Below, piece after piece: positions 1 to 6,576 of a DNA stretch of 8,755 bases. Position numbers and translations under genes: made by a program. Origin of the DNA: Trueperella sp. (GTDB lineage: Bacteria; Actinomycetota; Actinomycetes; Actinomycetales; Actinomycetaceae); the NCBI GenBank assembly GCA_012727825.1, contig JAAYGH010000021.1, positions 1 to 8,755 on the forward strand, given 5' to 3'. Under the pieces are notes generated by a model that was not told where the DNA came from, made no database searches, and saw nothing but the letters and a program-made list of their open reading frames with translations. Each line of letters begins with the position of its first letter. Positions within the stretch are counted from its first letter, which is position 1.

Positions 1-1
1 A

Positions 2-253
2 GTGCGCCATTGTAAGGGTGCAGGTTTGTCGGTGCCCCATGACATCTCGATCGTCGGCTTTGACGATTCACCCGTCACAGGTTTCGCCGATCCGCCGTTA
101 ACCACTCTGCGCCAGCCGGTCAAAAGCATGTCGGAGGCCGCAGTTTCCACGTTGCTAGCGATGATTCAAGGGACGCCCGGCGATGTTGGAAAAATGCGTT
201 TCGAGCCCGAGCTTATTGTTCGTGAGTCGACGGCGGCGGCGAGGCACGGTTAA
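2..253 (+). CDS. LacI-family transcriptional regulator, C-terminal fragment (5' end outside window)
   Basis: This is the last 83 codons of a LacI/GalR-type sugar-responsive repressor; the reading frame runs in from the left edge, so the GTG at position 2 is probably an internal valine and not a start. The visible part is the end of the periplasmic-binding-protein-like effector domain. The family pattern is clear: LSVPHDISIVGFDDSP, then DPPLTTLRQPV, an AAVSTLL helix, and near the end ELIVRESTAA, all typical of the C-terminal subdomain that forms the ligand cleft and dimer interface. The helix-turn-helix DNA-binding domain would lie upstream and is not visible. The alpha-glucosidase gene follows on the same strand after 110 bp, so this regulator most likely controls that sugar locus. 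The inducer cannot be read from this fragment. Confidence 0.93.
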   Translation: MRHCKGAGLSVPHDISIVGFDDSPVTGFADPPLTTLRQPVKSMSEAAVSTLLAMIQGTPGDVGKMRFEPELIVRESTAAARHG

Positions 254-363
254 CGTCGTTCCCACACACCTGTGCATGAGACCGCACACCCGAATACGCC
301 GGCTGAACTAACGGCACTGCTCACTACGCCTAGACGAGACACCCCATTCGACCAAAGGATGTC
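254..363 (+). promoter_or_regulatory. LacI-to-glucosidase intergenic region with ribosome binding site
   Basis: This 110-bp gap precedes the alpha-glucosidase. A Shine-Dalgarno match AAAGGA at 354-359 sits 4 nt before the ATG at 364 and supports that start. I see no convincing -35/-10 pair and no clear LacI operator palindrome. A 5-bp inverted repeat (TGTGC at 271-275, GCACA at 284-288) has no T-tract and is too weak to call a terminator. The glucosidase may therefore be co-transcribed with the regulator or use a promoter I cannot recognise. Confidence 0.45.
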
Positions 364-2067
364 ATGACCGTACTTCTTCATAGAGAAAATGAACCCGGCC
401 AATGGTGGAGAGAAGCGGTGATCTACCAAATCTATCCGCGCTCCTTCGCCTCATCGTCCGGTCCCATCGGCGATTTGCAGGGCGTGATCTCGCGGCTTGG
501 TTACCTGCAGGATCTTGGTGTAGATGCTCTGTGGCTTTCTCCGTTCTACCTCTCGCCACAAAAGGACGCGGGCTACGACGTCGCGAATTACCGCCAGGTC
601 GATCCGATGTTTGGCACGAACGCAGACGCCGAGGAACTCATTGCCAAAGCTCACGACCACGGCCTGAAAATCATCGTGGATCTCGTGCCGAATCACACCT
701 CCGATCAACATGAGTGGTTCCAGGCCGCCCTTGCCGATCCGGCTGCGCCCGAACGCGATCTATATTGGTTCCGCGACGGCAAAAACGACGGCGAAGCCCC
801 GCCTAACGACTGGCTATCCGTGTTCGGGGGTGCAGCGTGGACGCGCGTTAGCGAACGTTCGGATGCTCCGGGATCGGCATGGAAGAACGATCCTCAGTGG
901 TATTTGAATCTCTTCGATTCTTCGCAACCGGATCTCAACTGGGATCATCCCAAGGTTCGCGGGGAGTTCCGCGATATCTTGCGTTTCTGGCTTGATCGGG
1001 GGGTCGATGGCTTCCGCGTTGACGTCGCACATGGCATGGTCAAAGATCCTGAACTTCCCGATTGGCAGTTCCATTACGACATGGTTTCCGGCGCTACCGA
1101 CGCGCCTGCCGATATCCCGCCTCCGCCGCAGTGGAACCGCCCCGAGGTTCACGATATCTATCGCGAGTGGCGAGAGGTCCTCGACGAATACGGCGACGAC
1201 CGCGCGATGGTCGCGGAGGCGTGGGTGGACGACATCGAGGAGCTTGCCAAATACGTCCGCCACGACGAGATGCATCAAGCGTTCAACTTCGACTTCCTCG
1301 TCGCACCGTTCGATGTAAATTCCTACCGCTCCACCATTCGTCAATCACTTGCAGCAATGGACGCCGTAGGTGCGCCAACCACGTGGGTGTTGTCGAATCA
1401 CGACGTCGTTCGTGCGGTATCACGCCTCGGTTTGAGCAAAACTGGCAAGGGACCGAACGGAATCCGCGAAGAGGACGAACAGCCCGATATCGACCGTGGT
1501 TTTCATCGCGCCCTTGCAGCTCATGTTCTCCAGGCTGCGCTGCCAGGCTCGGCGTACATCTATCAGGGCGAGGAACTCGGTCTGCCCGAACACATGGCGT
1601 TGCCTGATCACGTGCGCGAGGATCCCGCGTTCTTCCGCACACATGGCGCCGAGGCTGGTCGCGATGGATGCCGCGTGCCCCTACCGTGGGTGTCAGATGA
1701 GCCAAGTTACGGATTTTCGACCACGGGCGAATCATGGCTCCCCCAGCCTGATTCCTTTGGAAAATTGGCAGCCGATCAACAACAGGCCGAGGCGAACTCG
1801 ACTCTCAACCTGTATCGGCACCTGTTTGCTGAGCGGCGCCGCCTGCACATGGCACGAGCCGCGCTGTATGAGGTCGACGACAAGGCCGCCTACCTGCACT
1901 ATGTCTCACGGCTTACCGGACGCGACGACGTCCACGTGATCCTCACGTTCGAGCAAGCAACCGAGCTTCCCCACGGCGCTCACGTCCTCGTGCAATCGCG
2001 CGAGTTTGAGGGCGGCAACGCCGTGGTGACCGTGCCTCCAAATGCTGCCGTTTGGTACACGCCGTGA
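364..2067 (+). CDS. GH13 alpha-glucosidase (actinobacterial AglA type)
   Basis: This 567-residue protein is a complete glycoside hydrolase family 13 enzyme, predicted to release glucose from the non-reducing end of short alpha-glucosides in the cytoplasm; it has no signal peptide. The N-terminal YQIYPRSF begins the TIM barrel. Conserved region I is DLVPNHTS (106-113), region II is GFRVDVAH with nucleophile D220, region III is VAEAWV with acid/base E285, and region IV is SNHD with D347. QGEELGLPE (401-409) and the GRDGCRVPLPW block (433-443) match actinobacterial alpha-glucosidases. The last 70 or so residues would be the C-terminal beta domain. Length is normal and all catalytic residues are present. 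The residue after the nucleophile is V221, a position linked in characterised relatives to alpha-1,6 versus alpha-1,4 preference, so exact specificity (maltose, isomaltose or other) is open. It converges on the next gene with a 10-bp gap. Confidence 0.95.
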   Translation: MTVLLHRENEPGQWWREAVIYQIYPRSFASSSGPIGDLQGVISRLGYLQDLGVDALWLSPFYLSPQKDAGYDVANYRQVDPMFGTNADAEELIAKAHDHGLKIIVDLVPNHTSDQHEWFQAALADPAAPERDLYWFRDGKNDGEAPPNDWLSVFGGAAWTRVSERSDAPGSAWKNDPQWYLNLFDSSQPDLNWDHPKVRGEFRDILRFWLDRGVDGFRVDVAHGMVKDPELPDWQFHYDMVSGATDAPADIPPPPQWNRPEVHDIYREWREVLDEYGDDRAMVAEAWVDDIEELAKYVRHDEMHQAFNFDFLVAPFDVNSYRSTIRQSLAAMDAVGAPTTWVLSNHDVVRAVSRLGLSKTGKGPNGIREEDEQPDIDRGFHRALAAHVLQAALPGSAYIYQGEELGLPEHMALPDHVREDPAFFRTHGAEAGRDGCRVPLPWVSDEPSYGFSTTGESWLPQPDSFGKLAADQQQAEANSTLNLYRHLFAERRRLHMARAALYEVDDKAAYLHYVSRLTGRDDVHVILTFEQATELPHGAHVLVQSREFEGGNAVVTVPPNAAVWYTP

Positions 2068-2077
2068 CCCAACACTG

Positions 2078-3046
2078 CTAGAAAAGTGCGTTCGTCAGCG
2101 CCTTGCGCGCCGTCACCACGATCTGCTCGGTTGGTCCAAGTATGTCGAAGTAGGCCACCAAACGTTGCCTGGCAGCTTCGCGGTCCTCACCAGAGGTTAC
2201 GCGGACAACATCCACGAGTCGCGCAAACGCCGCGTCTGGTCGCTGATACGAGAATTCGACATCCGCTGCTCGTAGTTGTGCATCGATGTCCGTCATCGGA
2301 GCGCCCTCCGCCTCGAGAAGCACCCTCTGTGGCGTCTCCGGGTCACCATCCGGGTTGATCTTCGCAATGCGCTGCAAGAGTTCGACCTGATGGAGCGCCG
2401 TCTGCGCCTCGTCGTCGGCGGGGTTCTGAGCGATTGCTTTCGTGTAGGCGGCATGCGCGCCTTCAAGATCGCCGTTCTCGAGGGCCTCGAGGCCCTCCCG
2501 ATGGAGTGGTGGGATCTCGGGTTCGGGCGGAGTCGCATCGGCGTCGCCATCTAAGACTGCAGTCATGCCATATTGCGCAGCTGCCTCCAGAATCTTGGCA
2601 ATGGTTTCAGATATTTGTGCGTCATCTGGGAGACCTTGGAACAGTGGAATCGGTTGCCCCTGAAGGAGGGCGGCGGCCGATGGGACTGCATCGGTCCCGA
2701 ACGCTTGCGCGACATCGGCGCTTTCGTCGGTGTTCACCTTAGCAAGTTGGAAGCGTCCCTGATTCGCGATAGCCAAGCGTTCAAGCGCGGTGATAAGTTT
2801 CGCGGAATTGTCCGACTTTGCCGAATGGAAGGCCACGATGACGGGCAACTTGCTCGATATCGTGATCGCGCCCTGAAGATTTTCTGCCGTGAGCTCCACG
2901 ACGTAGGGGCCTGCCACTGTCTCAGCACCGGGCGCACCCGCACCCGTGGCGCCCGTTGGTCCACCGGTTTGTCCGGCAGGTGCTGGGGTTTGCTTCTGAA
3001 ACGCCGACAGGTCATAGGCGCCACCAAGAGATCCGTTGATCGACAT
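2078..3046 (-). CDS. Thioredoxin-fold/TPR protein, YbbN (CnoX)-like, lacking the redox CXXC
   Basis: This 322-residue cytoplasmic protein has a Gly/Ala/Pro-rich N-terminal linker (about 1-45), a thioredoxin-like domain (about 48-150), and a helical TPR-containing C-terminal half. The thioredoxin fold is visible as the strand LPVIVAFHS, the strand FQLAKVNTDES, and the cis-proline loop DAVPS at P122. One TPR is clear at about 181-214 (LHREGLEALENGDLEGAHAAYT), followed by a family-type tail with YQRPDAAFARL. The active-site position normally occupied by CxxC reads S78-D79-N80-S81, and the protein contains no cysteine at all, so it cannot act as a disulfide oxidoreductase. The domain order matches E. 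coli YbbN/CnoX, a holdase that works with chaperones, so a co-chaperone role is the best family-based guess. It is the third gene of a minus-strand unit, 18 bp after the lipoprotein stop. The start is supported by AAGGAGG 4 nt upstream. Confidence 0.85.
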   Translation of the reverse strand: MSINGSLGGAYDLSAFQKQTPAPAGQTGGPTGATGAGAPGAETVAGPYVVELTAENLQGAITISSKLPVIVAFHSAKSDNSAKLITALERLAIANQGRFQLAKVNTDESADVAQAFGTDAVPSAAALLQGQPIPLFQGLPDDAQISETIAKILEAAAQYGMTAVLDGDADATPPEPEIPPLHREGLEALENGDLEGAHAAYTKAIAQNPADDEAQTALHQVELLQRIAKINPDGDPETPQRVLLEAEGAPMTDIDAQLRAADVEFSYQRPDAAFARLVDVVRVTSGEDREAARQRLVAYFDILGPTEQIVVTARKALTNALF

Positions 3047-3050
3047 TCTT

Positions 3051-3057
3051 CCTCCTT
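3051..3057 (-). promoter_or_regulatory. Strong ribosome binding site of the thioredoxin/TPR gene
   Basis: On the minus strand AAGGAGG precedes the ATG at 3046 by 4 nt (AAGA). This near-perfect anti-Shine-Dalgarno match fixes the start and suggests the third gene of the unit is translated efficiently. Confidence 0.8.
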
Positions 3058-3064
3058 GGGCGGT

Positions 3065-4081
3065 TTAGTCGCCCGCCACATTCTCCACACTAATCAGAGT
3101 CGGCTGCGATGAGCCAATCACCTCGACCACCGAACCTGCACCTGCAGCTGGCACGTAGAACGCCACTGTAGTCGCGTAATTCGCGATGCCCTGCTGGTCG
3201 ATTTCGAGCATGGCGCTATCGTCACCTTCCTCATACATGGCACCGATTTGGCCACCAATTCGAAGAGTTGCCGCATCATTCGTTTTGGTGATTCGGACCT
3301 GGTAGGTCATCTCGCCAACGACGACGAGGCCGCCCGAAGCGGTCGCCACTCCACGCAGTCCGCCATCTCCAACAGCGAAATCTGTAGCAGCCGTGCCGAG
3401 GTCGCCGAGTGATTGGACGAATGCATCCTGTTGCTCCGCAATCTGTGTGTAGAGCGGATCGTCTGGAGAGAACTGGATCGACTGCTGCTCGCGTGTTCCG
3501 TTATAGCGCGCGTACTGTGCAAGCACCTGAGTCGGGTCCACGGCGTAATCAGCAGCGTCCACTTCAGGGAATCCGGGCGCGTCACTCAGCTGTGACACGA
3601 TTTCCGGCAGGTTCCCCGTTCCAAAGAGTTCGACGTCCGCCCACAGGTGGTAGTTGCCGCGCGGTCCATTTTGGCTCCAAACCGACAGCGTGGCGAGATT
3701 CTTACCATCCCGTGGAGGCACGGTGGTCATCATTGTGCGCGGGTAGGCCGTGCCAGACACGACTGGCGCGCCCTCCGTCGTCACGAGGATCGGATCCAAG
3801 TCGTATGCGTCGCCAAGAAGGGACTCGAGTTGGAGCTGGGCTGTCCGATAGGCACGTGCCGGGCCATTAACCCGGCCCGTCAGATCACTGGCGCTCAGAC
3901 TTTCATTTGCGGCGGCAATTCCCGCCTCAGTTTCAGTTGCAATCTGCGCATACTTCTCATCGGTGACGATCACGTGCGCGTTATCGCCCGACGTCGGTTG
4001 CGGTACCGCTTCCTCCGACGCACACGCGCTCAGTGTCAGCGCCAACGCAGCGCTCAAGACCAAACCTGCAAACTTACGCAT
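3065..4081 (-). CDS. Putative lipoprotein of unknown function
   Basis: This 338-residue protein starts with MRKF and a lipoprotein signal peptide: basic R2-K3, a hydrophobic stretch, and the lipobox LSAC with lipidated cysteine at residue 20. The mature protein should be anchored to the outer face of the membrane. I do not recognise the family. The mature part is soluble, rich in Ala, Thr and acidic residues, has no further membrane segment and no obvious catalytic motif; it includes NYHLWADVELF and a C-terminal beta-rich segment (VVVGEMTYQVRI, ATLRIGGQIGAMYEE). I chose this start and not the ATG at 4090 or the longer frame from 4174, because AAGGGAG (4091-4097) is 9 nt upstream of this ATG but directly abuts the one at 4090, and because the signal peptide begins here. 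The start overlaps the stop of the upstream membrane-protein gene by 8 nt, so the two are probably translationally coupled and may work as a pair. Confidence 0.85.
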   Translation of the reverse strand: MRKFAGLVLSAALALTLSACASEEAVPQPTSGDNAHVIVTDEKYAQIATETEAGIAAANESLSASDLTGRVNGPARAYRTAQLQLESLLGDAYDLDPILVTTEGAPVVSGTAYPRTMMTTVPPRDGKNLATLSVWSQNGPRGNYHLWADVELFGTGNLPEIVSQLSDAPGFPEVDAADYAVDPTQVLAQYARYNGTREQQSIQFSPDDPLYTQIAEQQDAFVQSLGDLGTAATDFAVGDGGLRGVATASGGLVVVGEMTYQVRITKTNDAATLRIGGQIGAMYEEGDDSAMLEIDQQGIANYATTVAFYVPAAGAGSVVEVIGSSQPTLISVENVAGD

Positions 4082-5324
4082 TGTTGTCATCTCCCTTCGT
4101 CCAGGGGCTACCCCACGAGAAGTTCCATAGCGATCGCCAATCCTTGTCCTCGTCTGTGACGTCTGGCTTTTCACTATCGACGACGCCGTCCGGGTCAGCT
4201 ACGTCCGCACTGGCGGCATCCGTTTCATTACGCTCGAGCTCTTGCTCCTCGCCGTCCGTAGACTCAATGCGGCCAAGGTCAGTGTTCTCGGGCTCAGTGT
4301 TCTCAGGCTCGGTGTTCTCCGGGTCAGTGTGCTCCGGGTCAGGGATCACGAGACGATCGGATTCTTGCAGTTCGCGGTCTCGGATGGCTGAGTTAGCACC
4401 TGGCAGGATGCCGATGCCCAACGCACCGCCGGTCTGCTTGATGACTCCCTCGAGGTCGCGGTCTGATTCACCGATCAGATCTACTGCAACTTCGGCTTCC
4501 GGCAGAATAAGGCGATCGGCCGCCTCGAGTTCACGATCCCTCAGCGCCTCGTTCACGCCCGGCATGATCCCGGCGCCCAGTGCGCCGCCCGTCGTACGTG
4601 CGACATCCGCGCGAGGATTGTCGATCCTTGGCATCGCGGTGGTCTCAGCCTCCCGGAACTCGCGACGCTCGCGGCGCTTCGCAGCGCGCTTGCGATTCGT
4701 GGACGTGTCCTGACGCGAGCTGATCATCAGCAAAGTTCCGATGAGAGCCAGAAGAATACCGATGACCACGAATGGAATGGGATTCGCCGTCACGAGACTG
4801 CGGTCCCACGTCAGTGTCATGTCGGGAGCTTGGCCCGTCGTCGTCGATGCAATAAGTGACTGCTGGACCGACTGATCAGGTTCGAGTGAGAACTCAACCG
4901 TTTCCGTGCCCGTGCCGGACTCGATCCACATGTCCATGCCGGAGATCATCCACGCGCCTTCAGAACCTACGGCCGCTACGACCTCAATGCCTTCGGTGGT
5001 GCCAGGCAACTCTTCGTAGGCTGGCGAGTCCCAGTCATCCAAGCCCGTGACCTTCACAGCCGACGCGTCGCCAATAAAGTCCTCGACGTCCCGCGTAGAT
5101 CCAACGCCCCAATGGATCTCGCCCTCGGGGGCCGTCAGTGTGACGTCCACCGTGTCATTGACAAGGTGCAACACTCCGGGCGCGGTATATGCCATCTGAG
5201 ATTCGCCGGCTGGGATGGTGACCTCGACCGTCGTTGTGTCCTCGCTCGTCGTGCCACGAACGATGCCGAAAGTGGCAAAAGCGACGCCCAGAATGGCTAG
5301 AAGTAGTCCGCCAATCCGTTTCAT
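4074..5324 (-). CDS. Two-helix membrane protein with repeat-bearing acidic cytoplasmic tail, unknown function
   Basis: This 416-residue protein is not a family I can name. An N-terminal hydrophobic segment (about 4-22, after MKR) is followed by an extracytoplasmic domain of about 155 residues that looks beta-rich (VEVTIPAG, VDVTLTAPEG, HWGVGST, TETVEFSLEP). A second membrane helix spans about 182-202. The basic run RKRAAKRRERR (211-221) indicates the rest is cytoplasmic. The tail holds a 32-residue motif present twice (245-276 and 298-329, 21 of 32 identical), then three PENTE/D units (335-349), then a strongly acidic low-complexity region ending in a Trp-containing segment (WRSLWNFSWGSPW, 397-409). 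The start at 5324 has AAAGGA upstream on the minus strand at suitable spacing. It is the first gene of the minus-strand unit and overlaps the lipoprotein by 8 nt. The layout suggests an envelope protein whose tail binds cytoplasmic partners; that is inference. Confidence 0.82.
   Translation of the reverse strand: MKRIGGLLLAILGVAFATFGIVRGTTSEDTTTVEVTIPAGESQMAYTAPGVLHLVNDTVDVTLTAPEGEIHWGVGSTRDVEDFIGDASAVKVTGLDDWDSPAYEELPGTTEGIEVVAAVGSEGAWMISGMDMWIESGTGTETVEFSLEPDQSVQQSLIASTTTGQAPDMTLTWDRSLVTANPIPFVVIGILLALIGTLLMISSRQDTSTNRKRAAKRRERREFREAETTAMPRIDNPRADVARTTGGALGAGIMPGVNEALRDRELEAADRLILPEAEVAVDLIGESDRDLEGVIKQTGGALGIGILPGANSAIRDRELQESDRLVIPDPEHTDPENTEPENTEPENTDLGRIESTDGEEQELERNETDAASADVADPDGVVDSEKPDVTDEDKDWRSLWNFSWGSPWTKGDDNNA
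4091..4097 (-). promoter_or_regulatory. Ribosome binding site deciding the lipoprotein start
   Basis: AAGGGAG on the minus strand lies 9 nt before the ATG at 4081 and 0 nt before the ATG at 4090. The spacing favours the 4081 start, which also gives a canonical lipoprotein signal peptide. The site lies inside the 3' end of the upstream gene, consistent with coupled translation. Confidence 0.65.
4279..4338 (-). repeat. 15-bp tandem repeat, 4 units, encoding PENTE-type pentapeptides
   Basis: Four adjacent 15-bp units (4279-4293, 4294-4308, 4309-4323, 4324-4338; plus-strand consensus TCAGTGTTCTCNGGN) differ from each other by only a few bases. On the coding (minus) strand they encode DPEHT followed by DPENT, EPENT and EPENT. 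The unit is a multiple of three, so gain or loss of units would keep the frame. Confidence 0.9.
4338..4433 (-). repeat. Second copy of the duplicated 32-residue tail motif
   Basis: This segment encodes residues 298-329 of the membrane protein. It shares TGGALG-x-GI, PG-x-N, RDREL and DRL with the first copy, starting 53 residues later. Differences are mostly conservative (M/L, L/I, I/V, E/D), as expected for an old, functionally constrained duplication. Confidence 0.88.
4497..4592 (-). repeat. First copy of the duplicated 32-residue tail motif
   Basis: This segment encodes residues 245-276 of the membrane protein, aligning without gaps to 298-329 with 21 of 32 identical residues. The glycine-rich first half (TGGALGAGIMPG) and charged second half (RDRELEAADRL) suggest a turn followed by an amphipathic helix. 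A possible degenerate third copy of only the second half lies just upstream at about 221-232 (REFREA...MP), which is weak. Confidence 0.88.
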
Positions 5325-5470
5325 ACCTAAGTCCTTTTGTGAGGTTCAACGTGCATTTATAACAATTGCATAACACTATCGCGTTTTAGTAATAAGATCA
5401 TCGTACTGTGAGTGATCCGACCTCATAGACAAGTACGCTGAAGGAAGACGGAACTTCTCAAGGAGAATAA
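5325..5470. promoter_or_regulatory. Divergent promoter region between the membrane-protein unit and the DivIVA-like gene
   Basis: This 146-bp gap is clearly more AT-rich (about 5351-5400) than the flanking genes and must drive transcription both ways. For the minus strand, an extended -10 candidate TGTTATAAA lies at 5356-5364 (reverse complement), without a good -35. For the plus strand, TTGCAT (5366-5371) and TAATAA (5390-5395) are 18 nt apart, a plausible but imperfect pair. The hexamer ATAACA occurs twice with an 11-bp period (5359-5364 and 5370-5375), which could be a regulator site or chance in AT-rich DNA. A ribosome binding site AAGGAG (5460-5465) sits 5 nt before the GTG start at 5471. 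Confidence 0.5.
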
Positions 5471-6553
5471 GTGAGCGAACAGCAATTCCCCATCGTCATG
5501 CGTGGCTATGATCGTGCGCAGGTCGATGAGCGCGTGGCACAACTCGAGTCGAATCTTTCCCAGACTAGAGACCACGTCTCGCGCCTAGACACCCAGATCC
5601 TGCAACTGTCTGCTGACCTCTCGGAGGCGCAGGCCTCCCTCGCAGAAAATAAGCGCCCTTCTTACTCCGGCCTCGGTTCGCGCGTTGAGCGCCTCCTTCG
5701 TTCGACGGAGGAACAGGCACTCGACCTCATGACCCGGGCGCGCAAAGACGCCTCGACCCTTCTCACAGATGCTCAAGCCAAAGCCGACCAGCTCCGCTCT
5801 TCCGCCGAATCTGACAGCCAAAAGACCCTCGCACGCGCCGAACAGGAGGCGACAACCATGCGATCCGAAGCAGAGTCCGAGGCAGCGGCTCTTTCTGAGA
5901 CCACGCGCCGAACATCCGAAGAAATGGTCCTGTCGGCCGAGCGGGAGGCCAAACGTCTACGTTCTCTTGCTGAGTCTGATTCGGCGTCTCTGCGTTCACA
6001 AGCCGAGCATGAGGCCTCTCAGCTCCGTGCGACCGTCGAGGCAGAAATGACGCGATTACGGACCCAGGTTGAAGAGGAAGTCCAGCGTATGCGTGCTGAG
6101 GCAGACAACGCGATCGCATCCACGTCTAAAGAGTCCGCCCTCGCGCTCGCCGAGCGCGACGCCGAACTTCGCGCCCGTGCCGAGGACATGATCCAGAGCG
6201 CCGAGTCCGAGGCTAAAGATGCCGAGGCCCGCATGGTTGAGGCTACGAAACGTGCTGACGAACTCACAAATTCCTCGCACAAGGACGCGCAGACGATCTT
6301 GCAGGAATCCCGAGATGAGGCGGCCGCGATTCGCCAAGAGGCACACGACGAAGCGGCGCGTATCCGAAATGAAGCGGAGCAGGACTCCAGCGAGGCCCGC
6401 AAGTCTGCGGCCGACCACGTGGAATCCCTGCGCGAACAGCGCGAATCACTTCAGTCATATCTTGAAGACATGCGCGCGATGCTCACGTCGTCCAAGCATT
6501 CCATCGTTCTCGACGAGATCGTGAACGCCGCATCGGAGCCGGAGGTCGGCTGA
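5471..6553 (+). CDS. DivIVA-domain hendecad coiled-coil protein (FilP/Scy-like)
   Basis: This 360-residue protein starts with the DivIVA-type membrane/pole-targeting motif FPIVMRGYDRAQVDERVAQLE (about residues 6-26, with RGYD at 11-14). A short first coiled coil (about 24-58) and a Pro/Gly linker (KRPSYSGLGS, 61-70) follow. Residues 83-316 form one long coiled coil built of 11-residue repeats: 16 in perfect register (83-258), one 14-residue unit (259-272), then four more (273-316). Examples are AKRLRSLAESD, SASLRSQAEHE, ASQLRATVEAE, MTRLRTQVEEE. There is no Walker motif or other catalytic site. Actinobacterial relatives with this architecture (Streptomyces FilP and Scy, often mislabelled cellulose-binding proteins) build filaments or scaffolds with DivIVA at growing poles, so a cytoskeletal role in cell shape or polar growth is likely. 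The GTG start has AAGGAG 5 nt upstream. The PH-like membrane gene follows after 23 bp, probably in the same operon. Confidence 0.85.
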   Translation: MSEQQFPIVMRGYDRAQVDERVAQLESNLSQTRDHVSRLDTQILQLSADLSEAQASLAENKRPSYSGLGSRVERLLRSTEEQALDLMTRARKDASTLLTDAQAKADQLRSSAESDSQKTLARAEQEATTMRSEAESEAAALSETTRRTSEEMVLSAEREAKRLRSLAESDSASLRSQAEHEASQLRATVEAEMTRLRTQVEEEVQRMRAEADNAIASTSKESALALAERDAELRARAEDMIQSAESEAKDAEARMVEATKRADELTNSSHKDAQTILQESRDEAAAIRQEAHDEAARIRNEAEQDSSEARKSAADHVESLREQRESLQSYLEDMRAMLTSSKHSIVLDEIVNAASEPEVG

Positions 6554-6576
6554 ACCACTTCATCCTTGGAGGGCGA

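Noticed and set aside
271..288. Inverted repeat TGTGC/GCACA after the LacI stop as a possible terminator
   Set aside because: The stem is only 5 bp with an 8-nt loop and no following T-tract; it may be chance.
814..1735. Long minus-strand and alternative-frame openings inside the alpha-glucosidase gene
   Set aside because: The GH13 frame has all conserved regions across this stretch; the other frames are Arg/Ser-rich with no motif or start signal.
2068..2077. Possible shared terminator between the convergent glucosidase and thioredoxin/TPR genes
   Set aside because: The 10-bp gap holds only a 4-bp CACT/AGTG match reaching into the neighbouring gene, without a T-run.
2573..3112. A 179-codon plus-strand frame opposite the thioredoxin/TPR gene
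   Set aside because: The minus-strand gene has recognisable domains and a strong ribosome binding site; the opposite frame has no family features and is a by-product of GC-rich codon use.
4082..4174. Longer N-terminus for the lipoprotein, starting at 4174 or 4090
   Set aside because: The extension is polar and Arg-rich, overlaps the upstream gene, and would place about 30 residues before a canonical lipoprotein signal peptide; the ribosome binding site spacing fits only 4081.
4033..4713. A 226-codon plus-strand frame rich in Ser with repeated FSGSV units
   Set aside because: It lies antisense to the membrane-protein gene, its repeats are simply the complement of the PENTE repeat, it has no ribosome binding site, and its composition is not protein-like.
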